Source: Segetibacter aerophilus
GTDB taxonomy: Bacteria; Bacteroidota; Bacteroidia; Chitinophagales; Chitinophagaceae
Direction: 5' to 3'
Assembly: GCF_007991655.1 (NCBI RefSeq)
Contig: NZ_BJYT01000006.1
Span: forward strand, 62,001-126,000
Length of the DNA stretch: 64,000 bases
A program made the translations under genes and the position numbers. A model generated the notes under the pieces. That model was not told where the DNA came from. It ran no database searches and was given only the letters and a program-made list of their open reading frames with translations. Below are positions 17,963 to 26,297 of this stretch, in pieces; the stretch's first letter is position 1, and every line of letters starts with the position of its first letter.

Positions 17963-17996
17963 AAAAAATCCCCTTACAGAAATTGTAAGGGGATTA
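17963..17996 (-). terminator. Terminator of the GIN-domain protein gene
   Basis: AATCCCCTTACA/TGTAAGGGGATT stem followed on the minus strand by TTTTTTG, 20 nt past the stop at 18016. Confidence 0.88.
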
Positions 17997-18015
17997 AAAA
18001 ATACTGAGCAGCGGC

Positions 18016-18735
18016 TTAAGCCTTTATAATCTTTCCGCTACCCGAAGATTTTAAACTAATATTTGTCGCAGAGCCTTTGTAATAAATGTTTCCGCTGCCG
18101 CTCACTTTTGCATCAATGCTTTTGTTTGCGTAAACTTTTATGTTGCCACTTCCGCTGACATGTGCTAAAACGTCGTTGCAGCTTACCTCGCTACAGTCAA
18201 TGTTACCACTGCCACTTACGCCCGCGTCAATGTTGTTGGTGCTCCTTCCTTTCAGCGTTACATTTCCGCTGCCCGAAATATTTATCTTGGTTTCAGCAAA
18301 TGAATTTATTCCCACGTTAATGTTGCCAGAGCCCGAGACAGCAATGTCAGTCCTGCTGTCGTTGCTAAAATCACCGTTACCCGTAATGTTTCCACTGCCG
18401 GAAACCCTTAGCCTTTTAAGGGTGGTTAACGATGCATGAACAATAATTTTATGCTTGCTACTTATGCTTACTTTATTTCTTGTTTTTATCACAAGGTTTC
18501 CGTTTTCAACTGAAGTTTCTACGTATGGCAATATGTTTTCATCACCCTCTATTGTTATGGTTTTCGAGTCCCCATAATTCAAATCAACGTTTACGCTACC
18601 GGCGACCATTACACCTGTAAAACTGCTTACTTCTCGTGTCTCTTTTTTAAGATTTCCGTCCCCGGTTATTTTCTGAAACTGCGCGAAGCCACCGACGGCA
18701 ATTAGAGTGAATAATGCAAAAAGCGACTTTTTCAT
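18016..18735 (-). CDS. Secreted GIN-domain (DUF2807) protein
   Basis: A 239-residue exported protein with a signal peptide (MKKSLFALFTLIAVGGFAQ). The rest is one putative auto-transporter adhesin head GIN domain: a right-handed beta-helix built of short rungs with the repeated VSGSGNI phrase (at least six copies) characteristic of DUF2807. Common in Bacteroidota at the cell surface or periplasm; molecular role unknown. Monocistronic: it has its own terminator and lies behind the BlaI operator region. Confidence 0.88.
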   Translation of the reverse strand: MKKSLFALFTLIAVGGFAQFQKITGDGNLKKETREVSSFTGVMVAGSVNVDLNYGDSKTITIEGDENILPYVETSVENGNLVIKTRNKVSISSKHKIIVHASLTTLKRLRVSGSGNITGNGDFSNDSRTDIAVSGSGNINVGINSFAETKINISGSGNVTLKGRSTNNIDAGVSGSGNIDCSEVSCNDVLAHVSGSGNIKVYANKSIDAKVSGSGNIYYKGSATNISLKSSGSGKIIKA

Positions 18736-19172
18736 AATAACATAATTTTGAGTTTATAAAAGTATTTGAGGTTGAACGACCCAGTGAAAATTAAGTTACA
18801 AAAGGTAGTGATTTTCGTGATGAAAGGAATAAAGAAAGGATAAATGTAATATTCCGATAGGGCAGCTTGCCAGGTTAGTTTTAGATACATAGCATTTTTT
18901 TTGTGAGTACGCGTACTGCTTCTTTGGTCATCATCGTTGCGTCGCAAGCACTTCAACTCTATATCATTTGGATAATTCAGCTTCTGGTGCTTAGCTTGCT
19001 TGTAGGTGCAATCGCTTTAAAGGATTAAAGGTTTTCTGGCCCTTTTTTTAGGTTTGCCAATGTTTGGTGGTTCTGTCTTTTTGTTAGAAATAATTTTTGT
19101 CCATCCTTGAATCTTATCGGTATTTTAGTTTCCTCAATTAATACAGACCAAACTAATAGAGACCAAACTACT
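18736..19172. other. 437-bp intergenic region with one half-site of the dispersed repeat
   Basis: Divergent gap between the GIN-domain gene and the lipoprotein gene. Contains the repeat half-site at 18936-18957, and a direct repeat AGACCAAACTA (twice within 19145-19170) just before the lipoprotein start. No credible ORF or clear promoter consensus was found; the open frames here are short and lack family resemblance. Confidence 0.5.
18936..18957. repeat. Dispersed repeat, single half-site (locus 3)
   Basis: GTTGCGTCGCA then AGCACTTCAACT, preceded by TCATCATC, which also flanks other copies (38880, 61525) in reverse complement. Confidence 0.65.
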
Positions 19173-19490
19173 ATGCGGCATCTGCTCCTAATTTTGCTTG
19201 TTATACTTCTAGGCTGCGAAAACCATTCGTACGAAAGTGACAAAAGACAGTTGATTGCTAAGGATGAAATCAGGAGAAAGCTGCGTCGCGCACGTTCTTT
19301 CGACATAACCGGTTTCAAGGAAGACACTCTTAAAAATTCGGCTGATACTACTTTTAAAAATCCTCTACAGTATTCACTAGATTTCCAGTATACCGACTCC
19401 GCAGGAACGGTGCAAAAGAAAAAGGGAATTGTATTATTTACACCTGACGGACAGTCAGTCATCAATTCTCGAATTGTTGAGGAGAATTAA
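19173..19490 (+). CDS. Putative lipoprotein, unknown function
   Basis: A 105-residue protein beginning MRHLLLILLVILLGCENHS, a lipobox (LLGC) type II signal peptide, so the mature protein is lipidated at its Cys near residue 15. The rest is small, charged and mostly beta-prone, with no family recognised. The ORF can be read 22 codons further upstream, but that part is not signal-like, so the ATG at 19173 is chosen. It ends 27 nt before the acyltransferase gene on the same strand and may be cotranscribed with it. Confidence 0.65.
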   Translation: MRHLLLILLVILLGCENHSYESDKRQLIAKDEIRRKLRRARSFDITGFKEDTLKNSADTTFKNPLQYSLDFQYTDSAGTVQKKKGIVLFTPDGQSVINSRIVEEN

Positions 19491-19517
19491 TTGCACACAC
19501 ACACTAACTATTGATAT

Positions 19518-20654
19518 ATGAATGGACAAAGCCAGCGGTTTCTTTCTCTCGACGTATTCCGGGGAATGACAATTTGCTTTATGATCATCGTAAATACTCC
19601 CGGAAGTGGCGCTTCGCCTTTTGCTCCCCTTGAGCATGCTCAGTGGCATGGCTTTACTCCAACCGATCTTGTTTTCCCATCGTTTTTATTTGCTGTAGGA
19701 AATGCGATGAGCTTTTCCCTTGGCAGGTACAAAGAGATTAGTAACGCAGCTTTCTTTAAAAAGATAATTAAGCGTACGCTGCTGATTTTTCTGATTGGCT
19801 ATTTAATGTATTGGTTTCCCTTTTTTCGCCTTGACAATTCAGGTCATATCACTGGCGCGCCTATTAGTAACACACGCATCATGGGCGTACTGCAACGCAT
19901 CGCACTTTCTTACTTTTTTGCCTCTTTGTTAATACATTATTTAAGGCCGAAAAAGGTTGTTATTGCCAGCATTCTTTTGTTGCTGGGTTATTGGATCATC
20001 TTACTTCTTTTCGGTGACCGTGACCAGCCGTATAGCATGCTCGGCAATGCAGGCATTTACCTGGATAAATTTCTAATGGGACCAAATCATATGTATCATG
20101 GCGAAGGTGTGGCATTCGATCCCGAAGGCTGGCTGAGTACAATGACCTCGATTGTAAACGTCGTGATCGGGTATTTTGCAGGAAAATTTATACAGGAAAA
20201 AGGCAAAGGCTACGAAACAATTTCTAAACTGATGCTGACAGGTGCGCTCCTTATTTTTATTGCCCTGTGGTGGAACATGGTGTTCCCGATTAATAAAAAA
20301 TTATGGAGTAGCCCATTTGTTCTGCTAACTACAGGAATTGACCTTTTACTGATTTCAGCCCTTGTTTACATTCTAGAGATAAAGAACCAAAATCAGCTAA
20401 AGTGGACGGACTTTTTTCTTATTCTCGGAAGGAACCCGTTGTTTATTTATATCCTTTCAGAGGTACTTGTAATTATTCTTTACATGATACCTACGGGTGG
20501 AGGCGAGAACCTGTTTGGGTCAATAAACAGCACGGTTTTTCAAACTATTGCCCCGGGCGCTATTGGGTCTTTTTTGTTTGCTATCTCATTTATGCTAGTC
20601 TGTTGGGCAGTAGGATGGTGGCTGAATAAGAGACGGATTTATATTAAAGTATAA
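19518..20654 (+). CDS. HGSNAT-like (DUF5009) membrane acyltransferase
   Basis: A 378-residue protein with about ten transmembrane helices. The start RFLSLDVFRGMTICFMIIVN (read with the SLDxxRGxt motif) and the conserved HAQWHGFTPTDLVFPSFLF segment are signatures of the heparan-alpha-glucosaminide N-acetyltransferase/YeiB-like family; the His residues there are candidate acetyl carriers. Such proteins move acetyl groups across the membrane onto sugars. In Bacteroidota they commonly occur with sugar-metabolism genes, consistent with the oxidoreductase and DUF1080 genes downstream. Confidence 0.85.
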   Translation: MNGQSQRFLSLDVFRGMTICFMIIVNTPGSGASPFAPLEHAQWHGFTPTDLVFPSFLFAVGNAMSFSLGRYKEISNAAFFKKIIKRTLLIFLIGYLMYWFPFFRLDNSGHITGAPISNTRIMGVLQRIALSYFFASLLIHYLRPKKVVIASILLLLGYWIILLLFGDRDQPYSMLGNAGIYLDKFLMGPNHMYHGEGVAFDPEGWLSTMTSIVNVVIGYFAGKFIQEKGKGYETISKLMLTGALLIFIALWWNMVFPINKKLWSSPFVLLTTGIDLLLISALVYILEIKNQNQLKWTDFFLILGRNPLFIYILSEVLVIILYMIPTGGGENLFGSINSTVFQTIAPGAIGSFLFAISFMLVCWAVGWWLNKRRIYIKV

Positions 20655-20708
20655 ATGCGGGGTACTGGTTGTGAAGTCATAAGTTGGACCGATCAACAGG
20701 TTTACCTG

Positions 20709-20730
20709 AAGTACAAGAGTGCGACGCAAC
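20709..20730. repeat. Dispersed repeat, single half-site (locus 4)
   Basis: AAGTACAAGAGTGCGACGCAAC, split here as AAGTACAAGAG + TGCGACGCAAC, is the reverse complement of the consensus arm. It sits between the acyltransferase and Gfo/Idh genes; any partner arm upstream (about 20668) is too weak to call. Confidence 0.68.
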
Positions 20731-20843
20731 GATGCAACATCGAGGAAACCTGTGCCGGCTTCAAATAGATTCAACCCCGTTACAAGAAAAATATTTAGTT
20801 TAGTCAGGCATTTTATAGTTCACATAATTTTAAAAAAACGTGC

Positions 20844-22226
20844 ATGTCAAAAATCAATAACGATGATTCAAGACGCTCCTTTATTAGTAAAATGACTAAA
20901 GGAGTTGTCGGTGCTGCCTTACTACCTTCGATTGTTACGGCTAAAGACCGCAAACGGAACCTGGAAGAACTTGTGAGAAGTGGACAGAAATACTCAGCCA
21001 ACGACCAGATACAAGTTGCCCTAATTGGGGCCGGTGGAATGGGAACTGCGGACACAAATACTGCCATCACAGTTCCGGGAATAAAACTGGTGGCAGTGTG
21101 CGATCTCTACGATGGTCGCCTTGCAACTGCAAAAACAAAGTGGGGTAGTGATTTAACCACTACCCGTGAATACAAAGACATTATCAACAGAAAAGATATT
21201 GACGCAGTAATCATTGCAACGCCGGATCATTGGCATAAGGACATTTCTATAGCAGCAATGAATAGTGGTAAGCATGTGTATTGCGAAAAGCCAATGGTGC
21301 ACGACATTACTGAAGGTCCCGCAGTAATAGCCGCGCAGAATAAGAACAAGGTAATTATGCAGGTGGGAAGCCAGGGCATGAGTTCTCTGGGAAATGAAAA
21401 AGGCAGGCAATTGCTTAAAGATGGTGCTATCGGACAACTCAATTATGCCGAAGCATTTTATGCTAGAATGTCCCCAACAGGTGCGTGGCAATATCCAATT
21501 CCGCCCGATGCTTCTCCTGCTAACGTGGGCTGGGATAGGTTTGTAGAGAACACTAATAAAAGACCTTTTGATCCCACCCGCTTCTTCCGTTGGAGAAACT
21601 ACCGCGATTATGGAACAGGTGTTTCAGGCGATTTGTTTGTGCATTTGTTTTCAAGCCTTCATTTTGTTACAGGCTCACTAGGTCCGGACAAGATTATGGC
21701 TACCGGTGGTTTAAGATATTGGAAAGATGGAAGAGAAGTGCCTGACGTAATGCTTGGCATGTTCGACTATCCTGAAACCAAAATTCACCCTGCTTTTAAT
21801 TTATCTCTCCGGGTAAACTTTATAGATGGAACGGGCGGTACCAACTACCTGAGAATGGTTGGAAGTGAAGGCTCGATGACAGTCGAGTGGGATAAAGTGA
21901 CTGTGTTTAGAAATAGCGACCATTCAGACCCAAATGATCCGCTAACACAAACGAAGATTACCGGCGCAGGAAAAGAATATGTGTACGATCGTAAATCTAT
22001 GATGCCTCCTGGAAAGATGGAATATACTGCTGAGCCGGGATATAAAGGTGCCCACTTTGATCACTTTTATAACTGGGCATCTGCCATCAGAAACAAGGGT
22101 AAAGTAACCGAAGATCCGTTGTTTGGATATCGGGCCGCCGCCCCTGCATTGTTGTGCAACGACAGTTATTTCAATAATAAAATTATGCGTTGGGATCCTG
22201 AGAATTTAAAATTACTAAATACATAA
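20844..22226 (+). CDS. Tat-exported Gfo/Idh/MocA family oxidoreductase
   Basis: A 460-residue NAD(P)-dependent sugar or inositol dehydrogenase-like protein. The N-terminus has a twin-arginine motif (SRRSFISKM) followed by a hydrophobic stretch, so export via Tat (tatC at 3251) is expected. The Rossmann part has ALIGAGGMGT; the family motif EKPMVHD (EKP) follows, and the C-terminal alpha/beta domain ends in DSYFNNKIMRWD. It lies 9 nt before a DUF1080 hydrolase gene, a pairing seen in 3-keto-glycoside catabolism, where the oxidoreductase makes or uses a 3-keto sugar. The exact substrate cannot be read from sequence. Confidence 0.9.
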   Translation: MSKINNDDSRRSFISKMTKGVVGAALLPSIVTAKDRKRNLEELVRSGQKYSANDQIQVALIGAGGMGTADTNTAITVPGIKLVAVCDLYDGRLATAKTKWGSDLTTTREYKDIINRKDIDAVIIATPDHWHKDISIAAMNSGKHVYCEKPMVHDITEGPAVIAAQNKNKVIMQVGSQGMSSLGNEKGRQLLKDGAIGQLNYAEAFYARMSPTGAWQYPIPPDASPANVGWDRFVENTNKRPFDPTRFFRWRNYRDYGTGVSGDLFVHLFSSLHFVTGSLGPDKIMATGGLRYWKDGREVPDVMLGMFDYPETKIHPAFNLSLRVNFIDGTGGTNYLRMVGSEGSMTVEWDKVTVFRNSDHSDPNDPLTQTKITGAGKEYVYDRKSMMPPGKMEYTAEPGYKGAHFDHFYNWASAIRNKGKVTEDPLFGYRAAAPALLCNDSYFNNKIMRWDPENLKLLNT

Positions 22227-22235
22227 AACACAATA

Positions 22236-22955
22236 ATGAAGCAGAAGATTTTGGCAGTTAGCGTGGTTGTTTCGGCGATCGTTTTAAGCAGTTATTCTTA
22301 TATGGCAGGCAAGGATAACACGCTCACGCCAAGCGAGAAGAAAACAGGTTGGAAACTATTGTTCGATGGCAAAAGCTTGAATGGTTGGCGCGCCTATCAA
22401 AATAAGGAGACTAACTCATGGTCAGCCAAGGATGGAGTAATGTATTGCAAGGGCAGTTCCACTGATAAAAGCGACTTAAGAGCTGATATGATTACAGACA
22501 AGCAATACGAAAATTTCGACTTGTCGGTAGACTGGAAAATTTCTCCCCAGGGGAACAGCGGAATTTTATACCTGGTAACGGAAGAGTTCAAAGCTGCGTA
22601 TTTAAGCGGCCCTGAATACCAGATCATCGACGATCTAAACTTTCCTCAAAAGCTCGAAGACTGGCAAAAGACAGGGGCAAATTATGCAATGGATCCAGCG
22701 CCGACTGCCGCACCTAACCCCGTTGGTCAATGGAACACCACAAGAATTGTAGTAAATAAAGGGCATGTGCAACATTGGCTTAACGGTAAAAAACTGCTGG
22801 ACTTTCAAATGTGGACCGACGAGTGGAAGAAGAAGAAGACCGAAGGAAAGTGGAAGGATGCGCCGGGCTACGGTATGTCGAAAAAAGGCCACATCGGCTT
22901 ACAGGATCACGGAAGTGAGGCTTGGTTCAAGAATCTAAAAATTAAGGAACTGTAG
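22236..22955 (+). CDS. Secreted DUF1080 protein (3-keto-disaccharide hydrolase-like)
   Basis: A 239-residue exported protein with an N-terminal signal segment (MKQKILAVSVVVSAIVLSSYS), then one concanavalin-like DUF1080 domain with the typical WKLLFDGKSLNGWR opening, NSGILYLV, GPEYQIIDD and a closing GHIGLQDHGSEAWFKNLKIKEL. DUF1080 members cleave 3-keto-glycosides. Placed 9 nt after the Gfo/Idh gene and followed by a terminator, it forms a two-gene periplasmic sugar-processing operon. Confidence 0.9.
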   Translation: MKQKILAVSVVVSAIVLSSYSYMAGKDNTLTPSEKKTGWKLLFDGKSLNGWRAYQNKETNSWSAKDGVMYCKGSSTDKSDLRADMITDKQYENFDLSVDWKISPQGNSGILYLVTEEFKAAYLSGPEYQIIDDLNFPQKLEDWQKTGANYAMDPAPTAAPNPVGQWNTTRIVVNKGHVQHWLNGKKLLDFQMWTDEWKKKKTEGKWKDAPGYGMSKKGHIGLQDHGSEAWFKNLKIKEL

Positions 22956-22980
22956 TAAGAATGTTTTTATGATACTTTTT

Positions 22981-23011
22981 AAAAATCCTTCCAATTGAAG
23001 GATTTTTTTTG
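22981..23011 (+). terminator. Terminator of the Gfo/Idh-DUF1080 operon
   Basis: AAATCCTTC/GAAGGATTT stem followed by a run of T, 25 nt past the DUF1080 stop. Confidence 0.88.
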
Positions 23012-23135
23012 TGAGGTGCCGGGTTGCAAAGCATTGTTATATTTAGCATTATTGCTGTAACGCATTTTAGATCATCCGCATACTTTAAACCATTTTCAGC
23101 CTTCTTTTACAAACTGGCAATATTACAAATACGGT

Positions 23136-23143
23136 TAGTTTTG
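23136..23143 (+). promoter_or_regulatory. mnmE: Probable -7 element of the mnmE promoter
   Basis: TAGTTTTG fits TAnnTTTG and ends 16 nt before the mnmE ATG. No exact TTG at -33 (CTGG instead). Confidence 0.45.
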
Positions 23144-23159
23144 CTAAAATTGAAAAAGG

Positions 23160-24542
23160 ATGTTAGGGAAATTAGCAGATTGGAACGATACAATTGTAGC
23201 TCTTGCAACTCCACAAGGAATAGGGGCAATTGGTGTGGTAAGAGTAAGTGGTAAGTCAGCAATCGAAATAGTTGACCGCCTTTTTCCCGCTAAAGATCTT
23301 TGTGCTTGTAAGTCGCATACGCTGCACGTTGGTCTTCTTGAAGCAGATGGTGTGGCCATTGACCAGGTCGTTGTTTCATTATTTAAAGGGCCTGCTTCTT
23401 ATACTGGAGAAAACGTGGTTGAAATCTCTTCGCACGGGTCACCTTATATTTTAGAAAAAATTATTACCGATATTACAGCCGCCGGAGCCCGTTTGGCTAA
23501 GCCCGGAGAATTTACACAGCGAGCTTTTTTGAATGGCAAGCTTGATCTTACACAAGCAGAGGCCGTAGCTGATCTAATCTATAGCAATACAGAGATTAGC
23601 CGTAAACACGCACTTCAAAACATTAGAGGAGGTTTTTCGTCAGTCCTTAAAACGCTGCGCGACCAGCTTCTATCTTTTTCTGCCCTAATAGAACTTGAGT
23701 TGGATTTTAGCCAGGAAGATGTGGAGTTTGCTGATCGAAGCCAATTGAATAGTATTATCAATAATGCTGAAAAAATGACGGATGAACTGTTATCCTCTTT
23801 TGCTTTAGGTAACGTGATAAAGAACGGGGTACAGGTAGCTATTATCGGGAAACCAAATGCCGGAAAATCAACTTTATTAAATACGCTCCTTAATGAAAAC
23901 CGGGCTATTGTAAGTGAGATAGCCGGAACTACAAGAGACACCATTGAAGAAGTTTTAAATATTGATGGTATCCTATTCCGGCTTATCGATACGGCAGGTA
24001 TCCGCCAACATACAACAGATTTAATTGAAAGCATTGGAGTCGAAAGGAGCCTTGAAAAGATGAGCCAGGCGGATGTAGTTATTTACCTATTTGATGTGAA
24101 TGAAATCAACAAGGAAGAGCTGCAAGTGGTCATCCATGAAATGAATGAGAAGGCCATACACTACTTACTTGTAGGCAATAAAATTGATCTTAGTTCTGAT
24201 AAAGTGCTGGCGGAAAAGTTTGCTAACATTAATGTACTCTACATATCAGCCGGCAATAAAAAGAATGTAGACATTGTTAAGCAAAGGCTGGTCGACGAGG
24301 TACTTGGTGGAAAGCTGCAAACAGAAAGCAGCGTCGTATCTAACGCAAGACATTATGAAGCATTGCGGTTAGTGCACCAGTCTCTCATCGATATCCAGAA
24401 GGGAATGGAAATAAATATTTCAGGTGACTTGCTATCACTTGACATCCGAAGATGCTTACACTACCTCGGCGAGATCACAGGCGAGATCACAAACGAGGAC
24501 CAGTTAGACTACATTTTTAGCAAGTTCTGTATCGGCAAGTAG
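23160..24542 (+). CDS. mnmE: tRNA uridine-5-carboxymethylaminomethyl GTPase MnmE
   Basis: A 460-residue protein that with MnmG modifies wobble U34 of tRNAs. N-terminal tetrahydrofolate-binding domain (TIVALATPQGIGAIGVVRVSG), helical domain, then a G domain with GKPNAGKSTLL (G1), GTTRDT (G2), DTAG (G3) and NKID (G4), and the C-terminal catalytic-Cys motif FCIGK. Complete and of usual length. Transcribed alone. Confidence 0.97.
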   Translation: MLGKLADWNDTIVALATPQGIGAIGVVRVSGKSAIEIVDRLFPAKDLCACKSHTLHVGLLEADGVAIDQVVVSLFKGPASYTGENVVEISSHGSPYILEKIITDITAAGARLAKPGEFTQRAFLNGKLDLTQAEAVADLIYSNTEISRKHALQNIRGGFSSVLKTLRDQLLSFSALIELELDFSQEDVEFADRSQLNSIINNAEKMTDELLSSFALGNVIKNGVQVAIIGKPNAGKSTLLNTLLNENRAIVSEIAGTTRDTIEEVLNIDGILFRLIDTAGIRQHTTDLIESIGVERSLEKMSQADVVIYLFDVNEINKEELQVVIHEMNEKAIHYLLVGNKIDLSSDKVLAEKFANINVLYISAGNKKNVDIVKQRLVDEVLGGKLQTESSVVSNARHYEALRLVHQSLIDIQKGMEINISGDLLSLDIRRCLHYLGEITGEITNEDQLDYIFSKFCIGK

Positions 24543-24640
24543 TCTGTAAAGATTAATAAATAAACCGGCCTTGTTTATAGGAAACTGGTTGTGACTAAAG
24601 AACTTTTCGGGCACTAAGCGGAAGCATTTTAATCAACATT

Positions 24641-24700
24641 CTTGTGTCACTCTCTTGTACGGTAAATCACTATTCCACGAACTATACAAGAGTCCCATAG
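24641..24700. repeat. Dispersed repeat, degenerate inverted pair (locus 5)
   Basis: Arm 24642-24660 (TTGTGTCACTCTCTTGTAC) and inverted arm 24682-24698 (ATACAAGAGTCCCA core) within a compact 60-bp element in the 294-bp gap after mnmE. Confidence 0.6.
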
Positions 24701-24836
24701 CTTTTTATTTCGTCATTTTAGCCACTGAAAGTACCCTTATCTATGATCCCGAAATTGTGTAAATCAAATCAGGAATTCTGTAATAGTCGACAGAAAGGTT
24801 GTAACTAATTTTACATAACGAAATAAACAAAAGGTC

Positions 24837-25049
24837 ATGAAAACAATAGAAGTAAAAACGAATATTATGTGCGGCGCTTGTGTGGCGAAAGTTACCCCTA
24901 CCTTAAACAAGACAGTAGGAGAAACGAACTGGAAAGTTGATACCGTTAACCCAAAGAAAGTCCTTACGGTAACATCAGAAAACCTTGACGAAGAACAAAT
25001 TATTAAGGCAGTCGAAAAAGCGGGTTACAAGGCTGAAAAGCTGTCATAA
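24837..25049 (+). CDS. Heavy-metal-associated (HMA) domain copper chaperone-like protein
   Basis: A 70-residue single HMA domain with the metal-binding CGAC (CxxC) at residues 12-15 in a MCGACVAKV loop, and a ferredoxin-like fold pattern. Expected to bind Cu(I) in the cytoplasm and hand it to a membrane ATPase or other partner. It heads a copper-related cluster (DUF3347, heavy-metal-binding-domain protein, multicopper oxidase), 48 bp before the next gene. Confidence 0.85.
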   Translation: MKTIEVKTNIMCGACVAKVTPTLNKTVGETNWKVDTVNPKKVLTVTSENLDEEQIIKAVEKAGYKAEKLS

Positions 25050-25097
25050 GAAACCAGGGCTTGCAGCCGGGCTCGAGTCAAGTATTGATATCGTAGA

Positions 25098-25679
25098 ATG
25101 TTCAATTTTTTTAAAACATCAAATCATTTACAAGTGAAAAAGTTAATCTTAATAGCAACTATTCTTGGCTATACATCTATTGCTGCAATTACACAGAACG
25201 ATCATGCTGGCCACGAGCAGAAGTCAACAACATCAAATAAAGAAAACACTACCAAGGCAACGGTAGTTGATGCGAACACACAACAACAGTTTTCACGGCT
25301 GTTGTCCTCATACCTCAATATAAAAAATGCCTTGGTAGCAGGTGATGCAACTTCTGCTGCGTCTAATGCTAACCAATTTTTACGAACAGCTAACACCGTT
25401 GACTATAAAGTAATTTCAGAAGGCAATGTTCATATCCTTTCTAATGATGCTGGTAAAATTTCAGCAACAAAAGATCTGAAAAAGCAACGGGAAATTTTTG
25501 CCTCTCTTTCATCTAACATGGCATCTGTTGCTAAGGCTTTTAAGTTAAGCGATAAGCCACTTTATTTGCAGTATTGTCCGATGAAAAAAGCCTCTTGGCT
25601 TAGTCTTGAAAAACAAATTAAGAACCCCTACTACGGTACTACTATGCTAACATGTGGCGAGGTGCAAGAAACATTATAG
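25098..25679 (+). CDS. Exported DUF3347 domain protein
   Basis: A 193-residue protein with a hydrophobic signal segment (KKLILIATILGYTSIAAI). The body matches DUF3347: a helical region after ASNANQFL and a conserved YCPMKKASWLS, with KNPYYGTTMLTCGEV at the end. DUF3347 often accompanies copper or heavy-metal efflux genes, as part of CusB-like proteins or alone; it may bind metal through the Cys/Met residues. An in-frame GTG at 25134 would place the KKLILIA signal right at the N-terminus and may be the real start. Confidence 0.82.
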   Translation: MFNFFKTSNHLQVKKLILIATILGYTSIAAITQNDHAGHEQKSTTSNKENTTKATVVDANTQQQFSRLLSSYLNIKNALVAGDATSAASNANQFLRTANTVDYKVISEGNVHILSNDAGKISATKDLKKQREIFASLSSNMASVAKAFKLSDKPLYLQYCPMKKASWLSLEKQIKNPYYGTTMLTCGEVQETL

Positions 25680-25733
25680 TCAATCTTTCCCCTGATTTGA
25701 TTACATGCTTTCAAGCAATGCAAATAATATTTC

Positions 25734-26285
25734 ATGAAAAGAATATTCTTATTATTAATGCAGGCTTTATTGTTCGTAGCGGCGGCAACTGCACAAACAA
25801 CGAAAGTGATGTACACTTGTCCCATGCACCCGGAAGTGGAAATGTCTAAGCCGGGTAATTGTCCAAAGTGTGGGATGACTTTAAAGAAAAAAACAATTAA
25901 GGTCAATACACCAAAAAAGACAGTAAAGACAACTACTTTAAAATCGCCAGCAACTAAAAAGTCAGTAATTACAACTGAATCTTCTGCAGTTAACAAGGAG
26001 GCGCAGGAAGTTGTAAAGGATGAAACGATTGAGGCGCATAACCATAGTGAGATGAACATGAGCAATAGCGATGCTTCTAAGGCTGAACAGAAGGTAATGT
26101 ACTCTTGTCCTATGCACCCTGAAGTTCAATCAGGCAAACCAGGCAAATGTCCAAAGTGTGGTATGACTTTGATCAAAAAAACAATACAGGATACTAAGCC
26201 GGAAAGTTCAAGCAGCAACGGAACAAAGCAAGAAGGTAGCACTGATCTTGCGGATGAAAAGGTAAGCGGCAAATTAAATCTGTAA
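25734..26285 (+). CDS. Heavy-metal-binding-domain protein, possibly the detached N-terminus of the multicopper oxidase
   Basis: A 183-residue exported protein (signal peptide MKRIFLLLMQALLFVAAATAQ). Two copies of the heavy-metal-binding domain (HMBD) carry CPMHPEV then CPKCGMTL at about 30-50 and 123-145, joined by a Lys/Thr-rich linker with an HNHSEMNMS metal-binding patch. The TAA at 26283 ends it, but the reading frame continues: the next codons AGKT then VVYHLFVRDTTVNF belong to the first cupredoxin domain of the downstream oxidase. Thus this may be the N-terminal module of a single gene split by one nonsense codon. Alternatively a genuine separate small metal-binding protein. Confidence 0.78.
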   Translation: MKRIFLLLMQALLFVAAATAQTTKVMYTCPMHPEVEMSKPGNCPKCGMTLKKKTIKVNTPKKTVKTTTLKSPATKKSVITTESSAVNKEAQEVVKDETIEAHNHSEMNMSNSDASKAEQKVMYSCPMHPEVQSGKPGKCPKCGMTLIKKTIQDTKPESSSSNGTKQEGSTDLADEKVSGKLNL

Positions 26286-26297
26286 GCAGGTAAAACT

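Noticed and set aside
19143-19172. Direct repeat AGACCAAACTA twice upstream of the lipoprotein gene
   Set aside because: Only two short copies; could be chance or a slipped duplication, with no known role.
19025-19465. Minus-strand ORF of 146 codons opposite the lipoprotein gene
   Set aside because: Overlaps the lipoprotein gene, Ser/Arg-rich as expected from an antisense frame, and has no family match.
20668-20690. Possible partner arm (GTTGTGAAGTCATAAGTT) for the half-site at 20709
   Set aside because: Too few positions agree with the consensus to call it an inverted pair.
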